Shown here one piece after another: positions 35,546 to 46,302 of a stretch of 64,000 nucleotides of DNA (positions are counted from its first letter, which is position 1; every line of letters begins with the position of its first letter). The translations under genes were made by a program, and so were the position numbers. The notes under the pieces are model-generated. The model ran no database searches. It was not told where the DNA came from and worked only from the letters and a program-made list of their open reading frames with translations. The DNA lies in assembly GCA_028023455.1 (NCBI GenBank), contig JAQFVV010012575.1:250001-314000 (forward strand), given 5' to 3'. The DNA is from Epiperipatus broadwayi (lineage: Eukaryota > Onychophora > Udeonychophora > Euonychophora > Peripatidae).

Positions 35546-36290
35546 TAGTTGTTTTTGCAAATAATGCTTCAGAGCTTCAGGAAATGTTGCAGGAGTTAGC
35601 AGATGAAAGTAGAAAAGTAGGACTAAAGATAAATGTTAAAAAGACTAAAGTAATGTTTAATCGATTTGCTCAAAATATGAAAATAAAGATTGATTATGAA
35701 GAATTAGAAGAAGTTAACAGTTACAAATACCTTGGTCAGATTATTAATACAGATGGAAACATAATGAGGAAATTAATCATGGAATCAAACTTGGTTGGAG
35801 TGCTTTTGGTAGAAATAACTTGATACTAAAAGGAAATATGCCTATGTGTTTGAAAAGGATGGTTTTTAACAAATGTGTTTTACCAGTTCTTACTTATGGA
35901 TCTGAGACTTGAACACTTACTAGAAGAGCAATACAGAGACTTCAGACCACTCAAAGGAGTATGGAGAGATGTATGTTGGGAGTAACAAGAAGAGATCGAA
36001 AACGCAATGTATGGGTAAGACAACAAACAGGTGTTACTGATCTTATTGAAAAAATTAAAAGATTGAAATGGAGTTGGGCTGGACATATTGCTAGAAGAGA
36101 TGATAATAGATGGACAATTGAAATTTTAAACTGGATTCCAAGAGATTGTAAAAGACCCAGAAAGAGACCACATGTGAGATAGATGGATGAAATAAGAAAA
36201 TGTGCAGGGGTGTTGTGGAGAAGAGAAGCTAAAGATCGGAGAAGATGGATTAAACTTGGAGAGACCTTCATTCTGCAGTGGATTGATAAT
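35546..36290 (+). pseudogene. LINE RT thumb and C-terminal region
   Basis: 35584-35823 gives the region after the active site (VGLKINVKKTKVMFN, then YKYLGQIINTDGNI). After a shift it continues as KLGWSAFGRNNLILKGNMPM and KCVLPVLTYGSET, a stop, then 35961-36182 with MERCMLGVTRRDRKRNVWVR, EKIKRLKWSWAGHIARRDDN and RWTIEILNWIPRDCKRPRK. The W-x-GH-x-A-R segment is conserved at the ends of these non-LTR RTs. Stops at 35911 and 36179. Confidence 0.88.
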
Positions 36291-36300
36291 GGTTGATGAT

Positions 36301-38178
36301 GATGAATTGTAGTAAAATTATAATTTTGATTTTATTAACTAAAAGTGAAAATATTTAAATTTCATGTTTATTCCTTAATATATTTTGTAAGTGGTGAGAT
36401 TAATTAACATGTGAATCAAGAAGAAAGCGGTTGCTATCAGGACTCTGCAATAAAATTTGGGGCTGTACAGAGATGCATGTTGATGGAATTTTTAGGTCGT
36501 CTCCATAACTCAATGTGCATATCAATCTTTACTTCCTACGTTTAAAATTCAAATACTATAAAAGTTAAATATGAATTATTAAGCTGTGAGCAATTGCATT
36601 ATCTGTTCCAGTTAAAAAGGATATGTCTATAAGGCAATATATATATTTTAATTAGATTAACAACTTGACAGTGATTTATTGAGCACGTATATATACATAA
36701 TCATTAAAATCCGTTAACACTTAGACAATCCCAATACCAATAACAATCAACAAACACAATCTGTTGTCAAGGCAACTTCCTTGTAACAATAAATGTGAAA
36801 TCCCCTTTTTATTTATGATTCAATATATTTATATCGACACTAAAAATTGCATGACCACGGAAATTAAAATTATTGATACAAAAAAGTTTAAATAAACCTC
36901 TTTAAACACGTAAATATAACTTGTTATGAATGCAGATTAATAAATAATCAATTATAATATTATAAATTGCAATTATAATTTTTAAATTACATCAAAAGTA
37001 TTACTTAAATATTAAGTGTAATATATATATATCATTAAAAACCAGCCAACTCTTAGACAATCTCAATATCAATATCAATCAACAATTTTAAACTGTTGTC
37101 AAGGCAACCTCTTTTTAACAATAAAGATGGAATCCTTTAAGATGGAATCACACATTTCTTTATGGTCCTGTATATTTATATAGACACTAAAATCATAGTG
37201 CTGAATAAGAATGCGCAGTTAGAAATATACCTTTATATTAGCATGACCAATATATAAATTAGGCTGGTATATAAATGAAATGATTGGATGTTCCATTTTT
37301 TGATAATGGGACAGAAGAATCTTTTTTATTGATGGAATGTGGATCGCAATTACTAAACTGATTGTTTTATTTTTATCTATTTAAAATTAGAGACAAATTA
37401 TATATAATAACTGAATTTATTTTTATATTATAAAATGCACGTGTTTCCATAAATCTGCTTTATTTATGAACATTTATCATTTATATATATTTGTAAACAA
37501 TAATTTAAACAACATTACTACATTTATTGCTTTATTTTCAATCTATTAAAATAATTCATATCTATATGATATTTGTAAATAAATTAGAATAAAGATAACA
37601 ATTTATTACTGTTACTGAAGAATATTTATATCAGACCTTTCATTTCTATCATTCTTATTAACACCACTAACTAATTAATAACATTATTAATCATTATTTT
37701 GAATTATTAAAGTGACAGTACTTTATTCACTTCTGCTCTTATTAATATATATTCTGAATTCTTTTGCTGTTCTGTTACTTAGAAACAATCAATAATAGAA
37801 TTTGGAGTTCTATAGCTTTGCTAAGGATAATTTTTAATAATCCCAACACTTTATTTACGTGATATATGATTATTTTATTTATGACCAATACATTCATGGA
37901 ACCATACAGATCTTAGCTGATCATATTAATAATCACAACACTTTACATAGCATACTATATTCTCCGTATATAACATTTATATATATAAAGTTATGTACTT
38001 CTGATAATGCGTAATAGCAGAGAATACCATTATTAACATTTATCTACATTATATGATTATTTATTTATATAATGATTTGCTTCTTAATGCATTTAGTTAT
38101 AAATAGTGCATCATTAGGTAGCCAGACCTATTATATATAATTGGCATTATGTGCATTTTCAATCCATCAATATATATA
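36301..38178. repeat. AT-rich spacer with a 330-bp direct repeat
   Basis: Two related segments (36700-36830 and 37030-37160) share CATTAAAAxCC, CTTAGACAATC, CAATATCAAT and CTGTTGTCAAGGCAAC at about 332 bp spacing. No coding region or hammerhead core is visible. The rest is unremarkable AT-rich DNA. Confidence 0.55.
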
Positions 38179-38316
38179 TGAAAAACAAAAAAACACAAGT
38201 TAAAACTTGCTAACATTTGTATTTATGACAATAGATGGCATTCTACCAAAAACACCGTCAAGCGTAGTTTGTTTACGTAAACGTCAGAGCAAGCATTCAC
38301 TATCTCTAACTTTAAT

Positions 38317-38372
38317 TTTCACCTTCAGATCATGATTTCAAGCTATTTGCTATCGTCAGTAAAGGACAGGAA
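38317..38372 (-). ncRNA. Hammerhead ribozyme B1
   Basis: Minus strand: TTCC, TGT, CCTTTA, core CTGACGA (position 7 is variable in hammerheads), stem II AGC/GCT with loop AAATA, GAAA, the palindromic stem III ATCATGAT, triplet ATC, then TGAAGG closing stem I with one G-T pair. The outer stem I helix is weakened (GAAAAT in place of GGAA). The core is intact. Confidence 0.8.
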
Positions 38373-38718
38373 TAAGAAAATAGATCTAAACACAAACTCT
38401 GAGCATTTATGAAACAGTTTCTATTCAGCTTGCAAGCGTGAATCTTTTAGACATGTAATGTCTTCAAACTCAGCATAGCAAGCCAGATAGCTACATGGGT
38501 CTGATCTCAGTTCAGCATTACCACATAGTAGAAGCCTCTGCAATATATATCATTGCAAGAAAGACCTCAAAGGTACATTTATGAAAAACAAAAAAACACA
38601 AGTTAAAACTTGCTAATGCTTGTATTTATGACAATAGATGGCGTTCTACCAAAAACACCGTCAAGCATAGTTTGTTTATATAAATGTCAGAGCAAGCATT
38701 CACTATCTCTAACTTTAA

Positions 38719-38775
38719 TTTCCACTTTCAGATCATGATTTCAAGCTATTTGCTGTCGTCAGTGAAGGACAGGAA
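38719..38775 (-). ncRNA. Hammerhead ribozyme B2
   Basis: Minus strand: TTCC, TGT, CCTTCA, core CTGACGA, stem II AGC/GCT, GAAA, stem III ATCATGAT, triplet ATC and TGAAAG (one mismatch in stem I), then GGAA closing the outer helix. The core is intact. Confidence 0.8.
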
Positions 38776-38990
38776 AAAAAAATAGATCTAAACACAAACT
38801 CTGAGTGTTTATGAAACAGTTTCTATTCAGCTTGCAAGCACGAATATTTTAGACATGTAATGTCTTCAAACTCAGCACAGCAAGCCAGTTTGAGTTTGAA
38901 GACATTATGTATCTAAAAGATTCATGCTTGCAAGCTGAATAGAAACTGTTTCATAAACGCTCAGAGTTTGTGTTTAGATCTATTTTCTTA

Positions 38991-39046
38991 TTCCTGTCCT
39001 TCACTGATGATAGCAAATAGCTTGAAATCATGATCTGAAGGTGGAA
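38991..39046 (+). ncRNA. Hammerhead ribozyme B3, intact core
   Basis: The outer stem I is TTCC (38991-38994) with GGAA (39043-39046), and the inner stem I is CCTTCA (38998-39003) with TGAAGG (39036-39041). The core CTGATGA is at 39004-39010. Stem II is AGC/GCT with loop AAATA (39011-39023). GAAA is at 39024-39027. Stem III is the 8-nt palindrome ATCATGAT, and the triplet ATC ends at 39035, the predicted cut. U15.2-A16.2 pairs as expected for GAAAU...AUC. The palindrome can form a 2-bp hairpin within one RNA or a full helix between two RNAs, suggesting dimeric activity. This is one of the cleanest copies. Confidence 0.88.
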
Positions 39047-39392
39047 ATTAAAGTTAGGGATAGTGAATGCTTGCTCTGATGTTTATGTAAACAAACTACG
39101 CTTGACGGTTTTTTGGTAGAATGCCATCCATTGTCATAAATACAAGCGTTAGCAAATTTTAACTTGTGTTTTTTTGTTTTTTATAAATGTACCTTTGAGG
39201 TCTTTCTTTCAATGATATATATTGCAGAGGCTTCTACTATGTGGTGATGCTGAACTGAGATCAGACCCATGTAGCTATCTGGCTTGCTATGCTGAGTTTG
39301 AAGACATTACGTGTCTAAAAGATTCACGCTTGCAAGCTGAATAGAAACTGTTTCATAAATGCACAGAGTTTGTGTTTAGATCTATTTTCTTA

Positions 39393-39448
39393 TTCCTGTC
39401 CTTCACTGATGATAGAAAATAGCTTGAAATCATGATCTGAAGGTGGAA
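39393..39448 (+). ncRNA. Hammerhead ribozyme B4
   Basis: It has the same layout as B3, 402 bp downstream: CTGATGA at 39406-39412, GAAA at 39426-39429, ATC ending at 39437. One change in stem II (AGA facing GCT) breaks a pair, which may weaken it. All invariant core bases are kept. Confidence 0.82.
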
Positions 39449-39776
39449 ATTAAAGTTAGAGATAATGAGTGCTTGCTCTGACGTTTATGTAAACAAACTA
39501 CGCTTGACGGTGTTTTTGGTAGAACACCATCTATTGTCATATATATATATGTTCTATTGAATTGATAAATTAAATTTACACCCACTCATCCATTAATAAA
39601 TGTTTTAAAAGCAAAGAACACCTACTGACTATGCTTAAATTAAGACTTGATCTAATTATGAGCTGAATATTTTAATTGACAAATTATTTATACAAATTTA
39701 GTTTATATATTGCAGGAAAGAGAAAGTATTTCATTTTTAAATATCTATGACTGAATTATATTAATATGAACATATG

Positions 39777-40262
39777 AGTGGCAATATGTATAGAGAGCTT
39801 TGCCTGTTTGAATAACAATTGAGAGCAAGCATAAGAAACGGTGATCAGGTGATGTTTATTGGCTTAAAACCAATCCTGCCTAAATAAGATAGTGGTGGCT
39901 ATGGTTATTAAAGAACCAAAGACACCAAAATATATGGGTACTGAACTGAGTTCAGACCTATATGACTATATAAGCTAATAAGCTTGGGTTGAAAATATTA
40001 TGGTGTTTTTAATTTAAGTCTCTTAGTTTTGCAGTTAAGTAGAGATAAAAGATGGCTTCTGGAGGGCTGCATTAGAATGGATCCTAAGATCGAAGTGCAG
40101 TCCTCTCAGATCCAAGGCTCTTCACTGATGAAGTTCAAAATCCAGCACAAGCCTTCTGGCATCCATTGATTACTCTGGTTTGCACTGAATGGCAATACCT
40201 ATAGAGAGTTTTGCCTGTTTGAATAACAGTTAAGAGCAAGCATAAGAAATGGTAATCATGTG
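39777..40262 (+). mobile_element. Family A retrozyme with direct terminal repeats
   Basis: The terminal repeats (AGAGAGCTTTGCCTGTTTG... at 39791 and AGAGAGTTTTGCCTGTTTG... at 40203) are about 75 bp each and about 411 bp apart. They enclose one unit with GATAGTGGTGGCTATGG and GAGATAAAAGATGGC. Exact 11-bp flanks ATGAACATATG (39766-39776 and 40263-40273) mark the insertion. The ribozyme is cut short: stem I and CTGATGA are present at about 40112-40141, but stem II, GAAA and the cleavage side are deleted. It lies between arrays B and C. Confidence 0.9.
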
Positions 40263-40450
40263 ATGAACATATGTAAATAAATAATTTAGCAATTTATATA
40301 TATATATGAAAAACAAAAACAAGTTATAAATCACGTAACTTGCTATTGCTTGCATTTATGATCAATAGATGGAGCTTTACCAAACCTCCAAACAAGCGTA
40401 TTTTGTTTACATAAACGTCAAAAGAGTCAGAATTCACTATCTCTTTCATT

Positions 40451-40513
40451 GGCTCCACCTTCAGATCAGTTGATTTCAAGCTAATTTGCTATTATCAGTG
40501 AAGGATAGAGACA
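40451..40513 (-). ncRNA. Hammerhead ribozyme C1, probably inactive
   Basis: Minus strand: CCTTCA, CTGATAA (invariant G8 is A), AGC/GCT stem II, GAAA, ATCAACTGATC with a broken palindrome, and TGAAGG. The G8 change is expected to abolish cleavage. Confidence 0.75.
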
Positions 40514-41044
40514 GAGAAACTAGATCTAAACACTAACTCTCAGCGTTTATGAAACAAGTTCCCACCAGTTTGCAAGCACGAATTTTTCAGACACATAATG
40601 TCTTCAAACCCAGCCTAACAAGCCAGATAGCTACATGGGTCTGATATCAGTTCAGTTTTACCACATAGTAAAAGCCTCTACAATATATATCATTGCAAAA
40701 ACCTTCAAAGGTACATTTATGAAAAACAAAAACAAGTTATAAATCATGTACGTAAACAAAATATGCTTGTTCAGAGGTTTTGGTAAAGCTCCATCTATTG
40801 ATCATAAATGCAAGTAATAGCAAGTTACATGATTTATAACTTGTTTTTCATAAATGTACCTTTGAAGGTTTTTGCAATGATATATATTGCAGAGGCTTTT
40901 ACTATGTGGTGAAACTTAACTGATATCAGACCCATGTAGCTATCTGGCTTATTAGGCTGGGTTTGAAGACATTACATGTCTGAAAAATTCATGCTTGCAA
41001 ACTGGTGGGAATGCTGAGAGTTAGTGTTTAGATCTAGTTTCTCT

Positions 41045-41108
41045 GGTCCCTATCCTTCACTGATGATAGCAAATTAGCTTGAAATCAGCTGATTTGAAGG
41101 TGGAGCCA
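41045..41108 (+). ncRNA. Hammerhead ribozyme C3, intact core
   Basis: Inner stem I is CCTTCA (41054-41059) with TGAAGG (41095-41100). CTGATGA is at 41060-41066. Stem II is TAGC/GCTT-like with a longer loop (14 nt in all). GAAA is at 41081-41084. Stem III is the palindrome ATCAGCTGAT, and the triplet ATT ends at 41094 (an allowed NUH). The outer helix pairs GGTCC with GGAGCC imperfectly. Confidence 0.83.
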
Positions 41109-41451
41109 ATGAAGAGATAGTGAATTCTAACTCTTTTGACGTTTATGTAAACAAAATATGCTTGTTCGGAGGTTTTGGTAAAGCTTCATCTATTGATCAT
41201 AAATGCAAGTGATAGCAAGTTACGTGATTTATAACTTGTTTTTCTTAAATGTACCATTGAAGGTTTTTGCAACGATATATATTGCAGAGGCTTTTACTAT
41301 GTGGTGAAACTGAACTGATACAGAACCATGTAGCTATCTGGCTTGTTAGGCTGGGTTTGAAGACATTACATGTCTGAAAAATTCATGCTTGCAAACTGGT
41401 AGGAACTTGTTTCATAACTGCTGAGAGTTAGTATTTAGATCTAGTTTCTCT

Positions 41452-41515
41452 GGTCCCTATTCTTCACTGATGATAGCAAATTAGCTTGAAATCAGCTGAT
41501 CTGAAGGTGGAGCCA
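41452..41515 (+). ncRNA. Hammerhead ribozyme C4, intact core
   Basis: 407 bp after C3. Stem I is TCTTCA/TGAAGG with one T-G pair. CTGATGA is at 41467-41473, GAAA at 41488-41491, stem III is the palindrome ATCAGCTGAT, and the triplet ATC ends at 41501. All invariant positions are kept. Confidence 0.85.
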
Positions 41516-41609
41516 ATGAAAGAGATAGTGAATTCTCACTCTTTTAATGTTTATGTAAACAAAATATGCTTGTTCGGAGGTTTTGGTAAAGCTCCATCTA
41601 TTGATCATA

Positions 41610-42535
41610 TTATATATCTAATAGAAGGAAATGAATCTTTACTCTTGCATTATTGCATTGATATTAATGCACCTAATAAATATCTATAACTAACGAAATC
41701 TTATATATTTGAAAAACACTCTTCCAAAGCTAATAGAAATCTTAAGCTATTACTTTACAGTAGAATTTTCCACCTCTTACTATATATATATATATAATGA
41801 AAAATTATCATTAGACAGATGAATTAGAAATTCAAAAGATATCCACATAGAAACAATAATCAGACTTTGCTGCTTATTATTTATTTGGTATATATATTTA
41901 GACACCTTAACTATTAACAAACACCTTAACTATTAACAAAATATTATTTATAGAGATTCCAATTAGGATATAGAATTACAAGTTGCTTTATTATGTCTCT
42001 CAATTCTACCACTGTGCCCCAAAAATTTAACAGTAATTAATTATGTGGTTCATGATTTGATTTTGATCACTTTTACATAGGTCAATGACTTTACAATTAT
42101 CGTTAGGAGGCAGACGGTTTGCAATAACTATGGATTTGTTTGAATTTGTTGATGAGACTTTATTAATGTCTACGAAAATCAAATCAATTTTGATTTACGG
42201 TGAATTTAGAAAAAAAAATTTGTGTGGAATCTTATAAGAAGTACTTTTTTTTTATACAAAATTTTTTCCATTGTGAGACTATTTTTTCCTTTATCTTAAT
42301 TACAATCAAATTTATTTAGGAGCTTGAATATATATATATACAGAATTTTGTCCATATTACATGTAAGTTCCAGTCTTGACTAATTAATCAAAAACTATTA
42401 TTCAATTTTTCAAACTCCTGCACTTACTCGCAGTACATTGAATGGAGAGGTGCTGAAAGGTTTATTAGCAACAATACATTAACTAATTAAGATTAAAAAT
42501 TATGTATATTCATGTGTATATATATATAAATTTCT
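41610..42535. other. AT-rich spacer
   Basis: Short TA dinucleotide runs and nothing gene-like; no ribozyme or SINE motif. Confidence 0.4.
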
Positions 42536-44010
42536 ATTTATATAAACTGGATTCTAAGATATTGTAAAAGATCAATAAAGAGATCACATAGGAAGTTTCT
42601 TAGAGAAATATAGAAAAAGGAATATGGATAAAGAAACTTGATTATTGTGTAATAGAAAGATAATACTTGGAAAAAGATGATGATTATTACACACACACAT
42701 ATATATAAATAACTAAAATGAGCCATTTAGAAAAAATGAATATGTGGAAATCTATAAAATAATGCAGAAAAATGTTATTGACATTAAAAGTAATAAAAAG
42801 CATAGGGGAATAAAAGTCTCAAAAATATAAATTATCTTGATAATGGAAAGAAAATTAATTAAACAATAAAAAAGGGTGGCAAGTGATAAAAATATATGCT
42901 AACAAACATGGAAAAATATTATAAAAAATTTGCATAGTAATAAAAGCAAAAGGAAAAAACAAAACAAATAACTCAAAAACAACAATATCACTTGAAAGAT
43001 ACATTTTTTAAAATAGAAAATTAATCATTATTAAATCTATAAGAAATAATATGTTTTAAGATTAGCAGGATTTTTTATAAATATTTAAAAAGGAGCATAA
43101 GAAAAAATAGAAAAATTGGTAAAAACTTATACACACAAATTTTAAATGAGAAAAATATATCAGATAACAAAAATATAACTGTCACTTATATATATATATT
43201 GAAATTATTATGATTAATCTGCAATAAATATTGGACTGTTCTGAAAAATGTAACACTAAATTTATAAATATGGTTCAGGAAGACCATAAAGAGGATTGTG
43301 AATCTGAAAAAGCATTTGACTTCTAAAAACACTTTCATAATAAAAGCTTTGAAACAACCAGGATATCATCCAATTCTATACAATACATATCAAAATTTAA
43401 CAGCAATGACTAGACAATATGATGATGCTTAGAATATTTATACTGATAAGGAGATATGGGAGGTTGATTCCAACTTTACAAAGCTTTTTGCAATAGATTT
43501 GTGGTAAGCATGTATGGATTAAAGTATGAAACGAATTAAAAATTAATGAATTTGATTTAATTCATTTCAATTTTGCAGATGATAATCATTTACACACAAA
43601 ATTTCTGAGCTAAAGAAAAAATTACAAAAGCTCTCAAATGAAGAAAAAATTTTATCCTAAAGGTCAATCCTAATAGTCTAATGTCAGAGGCAGGATAAAA
43701 GAGGAACCGTTAAATGTTTGGTAGCAATTCATTAAAAGTTAAAAATTATAGATCTCTTGGTAAAGTAATTAATATGTATTTTTAAAGTATTAGAATTAAA
43801 CTTGGAAGGAGCTTTTCATTAGAAATAATTTGATATTAAAAAGAAAATAAGACTATGTGCCAGAAAATGAAAAATGGGTTTATCAGTGCTTTTGCTTAAG
43901 ACTGAGACTTGAGTGCTCTATGAAAGAAAAAATCAGAAACTGCAGAATAAAGCAATGTAAAAAGAGTGTATGTTAGATTTAACAAGAAGCCATTAAAAAC
44001 AAAACTTATG
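42536..44010 (+). mobile_element. Highly decayed RTE-like LINE relic
   Basis: 42536-42690 resembles the LINE tail (AAACTGGATTCTAAGATATTG, compare GGATTCCAAGAGATTG). 42720-44010 follows the RT part in order: AATAAAAGTCTCAAAAAT, a linker, GAATCTGAAAAAGCATTTGA (compare the DYEKAFD coding), GCAGATGATAATC (the ADD box), then CTTGGAAGGAGC and AGGAAATAAGACTATGTG. All reading frames are destroyed. The tail-first order means two separate insertions or a rearrangement. Confidence 0.6.
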
Positions 44011-45029
44011 TGTAACATCCAGATATTTCCCACATCATTGGGTGAATTAAGGCTGAAATATAGCTAGATTGGACTTTAAACTAGAAAGAATGATGGTAGG
44101 TATATAGTTCTAATTGCAAATTACCCATGGACTTTTGACAGTTATTATTTTAGAATGAATGCAAATAGATAACCCATAACCAGGTCAATTTAACGGCTAT
44201 CTGATTATTATTATGTAGTAGGTAAAGACCTCAGGTTAATTTATCAAATGTGATTAAAAGTACTAATTTTAAAAAGAATGTCGTAAAAATGATGACAATA
44301 TAGTCCCATTGATTGCTGAATCCAGATGTTAGTCCATAATTTATTTTCAGCTTAATGGAATAACTCATTTTATTTATGCACGTAATTAAATATGAGTGCC
44401 ATAAAGCAGAATAAGTTACCTAAAGCCAGCGTTTACATTAGAGATTTAGAAAAGTAATTTTAATTATTAAATTATGTATGATCCAATAAATATATATATA
44501 GAAAAACAAACAAACAAAAAATCATTGTAAAAAAATTGCAAACAAGGCTTCTTAAAAGAAAAAATTGTAAATTTCTAGGTACAAAAAATCTAATTATAGC
44601 AAGTTACAGATAAGTAGTAAGTAAACAATACGACATCAGTGATATTAAATACACTCTTCTTATTAAAGAACTTCCATATTATTTTTCATTGCTATATAAT
44701 TTAGAATTATTTCGAATATAAAATTTTACTAAGCTAGTAATTTAGTTTTTCGCAGTAGGTTGTATTATTATATTGACAAGCTGTATTTAATTTTTAACAG
44801 GCTCGATTTTTTACTCGACAAACACGGAAATTCAACAGACCGTATTTTAACTCTTATAGTATAGAAAATTCACTTTCAAAAGCCATCTTTTTTTAACTTC
44901 ACAAGCTTTAAAAATTCAGTTTTCAGCAGAATGCATTTTAATTTGATCTTACAAACACATTTCCAGAGACAGTATTTTAATTCATATATAGAACATTTTT
45001 GAAACCTATTCAACAGTAATGTTAATATT

Positions 45030-45090
45030 CAAACAGGCAACATTCTCTATACATGATAAGAAATAGTGATCATGTGATGTTTATTGGCTT
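45030..45090 (-). mobile_element. Family A minimal copy, 61 bp, perfect 12-bp duplication
   Basis: It contains only the two family A ends (AAACAGGCAACATTCTCTAT and GATAAGAAATAGTGATCATG, then TGATGTTTATTGGCTT). AATGTTAATATT occurs exactly on both sides (45018-45029 and 45091-45102). This tiny insertion shows that an RNA or DNA with only the ends can be integrated. Confidence 0.85.
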
Positions 45091-45102
45091 AATGTTAATA
45101 TT

Positions 45103-46154
45103 AATACATGATTAATTTTTATTCGTAGCAACTTCCGAATCATAAATGCATCACCTAATAATATTGTTTACAATGAAAAAAGCAAACAAACAGTCAGAGA
45201 GTCAGTCATTGTATTAAATAAGATAAATAAATAATCGAACTATCGCTGGGAATTCATAAAAAGTCCCAAAACCCAGAAAAGACTGTGTTGGAGCCACAGT
45301 CGCTGAAATTAAATTTTACTTTTAGCATTTTAATTTAAATATTTGCATCTTAAAATAATAATTTTTACAAATCAGAGAAATATATTATTGCATGAAAGAC
45401 TATGTTTTACATCCATAGCAACAAAAATCCATCCTACAATTGCAGAAGACAAGTATTACTCTTAATACTAACATTTGAATTTTTTTGCCTTTAATTCACA
45501 TTTTACATATGAAAGATTTACTTATAATTAAACTAATCACACCATATAAACAATATGGGTCAATTGAAAATCATTTAGATTAGTGATCCACTCGATGAAG
45601 TAGTTTGAATGTAGTCTCCAAATTAAGTATTGATCACTGGTCTTCATTAAAGAGAGGCATTGGAATGCATCCATATATCTAACAGCCCTCTTTACTTATT
45701 TTCTTTCCCATCAATCTTATAATGCAAAATTCAAATAAACTGATGTTTTGAATCAAAGCTAATTTCCTTATGCATTTGCAGTATGGATTTAATACAAGGA
45801 ATGTTATATTAGACTTATGATTTCAGATTATTTTGTTGGATAGCTTAAAAGAACTGAAGCTAGATACTTGATGTGTAGATGTAAAATCAATGATCCTCTT
45901 GTAAAAGGCCAACAGTCAGATATTAGAATGAAGATTTGAATGTGATACTCTTCTTAATGTCAGTTGATTACTCAAGCTTACACAGATGGCTCTGAAATAA
46001 AGTAAATGACAAGAATTAATGCCAGTAATGCAAAATTAAAAGTAAGAAGGGAGAGAAAATAAGAGAGTGATGGAGAGGGGGGGAAAGAGAGGCAGAGATA
46101 TTTGTTAGTAAAAGCTATATTTCTTTACTAAAATACTTATGTATTAATTAATAC
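45103..46154. other. AT-rich spacer
   Basis: No gene visible. A GA-rich run occurs at 46040-46095. Confidence 0.35.
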
Positions 46155-46302
46155 AAATCTTGATAATCTGGACCAACTGATAAGAGCTGATTCAGCACGA
46201 AATGCGGATATTGGTGATTAGTCATGTGCATCACTAGTATGAGATAGTGTGGATAGTTGAAGTTTGCTCGAAAGTCTGAGTTCAAATCCCTTATATTTAA
46301 AA
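46155..46302 (+). mobile_element. Family E hammerhead-SINE
   Basis: The hammerhead at 46164-46220 (TAATC...CCAA, CTGATAA, stem II with a G-C base, GAAA, ATA, TTGG...GATTA) is followed by the SINE body to AGTCTGAGTTCAAATCCC. G8 is A, so it is probably inactive. Stem III (ATGCGGAT) has lost its palindrome. The 3' end ATATTTAAAAATATATT is AT-rich. Confidence 0.72.

Larger units (their letters stand above)
33025..36300 (+). mobile_element. RTE-like LINE, near full length, inactive
   Basis: This is the best-preserved LINE in the window, about 3.3 kb. A 5' UTR (33025-33352) is shared with the copy at 14565. It is followed by an APE-type endonuclease, an RT and a C-terminal region, then a TGATGATGATGA tail in place of poly(A), as in RTE-clade elements. 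Reading frame is lost at about 34130 (A-run), 34983 (TGA for Trp), 35530 (deletion), 35770 (shift), 35911 (TGA for Trp) and 36179 (TAG). Related fragments in the window: 1900, 14565, 20525, 30340 and 42536. Confidence 0.9.
38179..39540. mobile_element. Family B retrozyme array (two tandem pairs, inverted)
   Basis: Unit about 402 bp. Two head-to-tail units with minus-strand ribozymes (from 38179 and 38582; the second stops at about 38888) meet two head-to-tail units with plus-strand ribozymes (from about 38889 and 39296; the last stops at 39540). The junction lies in GCACAGCAAGCCAG/TTTGAGTTTGAAGAC. Both outer ends stop in the same sequence and are flanked by ATATATATATG-like DNA, which may be a duplication but is low complexity. 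The unit contains AAGCATTCACTATCTCTAAC next to the ribozyme and GATATATATTGCAGAGGC further on. Confidence 0.9.
40308..41609. mobile_element. Family C retrozyme array (inverted, partly tandem)
   Basis: Unit about 407 bp, related to family B (shared GATATATATTGCAGAGGC, CATGTAGCTATCTGGCTT and TTTGAAGACATTACATGTC). One reverse unit (40308-40718) runs into the first 30 bp of a second. Then at about 40749 orientation flips, and a partial plus unit, a full unit with ribozyme at 41045, and a partial unit with ribozyme at 41452 follow, ending at 41609. The layout mirrors array B: opposed head-to-tail copies with outer ends at the same sequence (CCATCTATTGATCAT). Confidence 0.88.

Noticed and set aside
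38179-41609. CRISPR array
   Set aside because: Repeats are about 400 bp, carry ribozymes and are inverted; there are no short spaced repeats, and the genome is eukaryotic.
41486-41689. 67-codon open frame overlapping a family C unit
   Set aside because: It runs through the ribozyme and repeat body; the frame is not conserved between C units.
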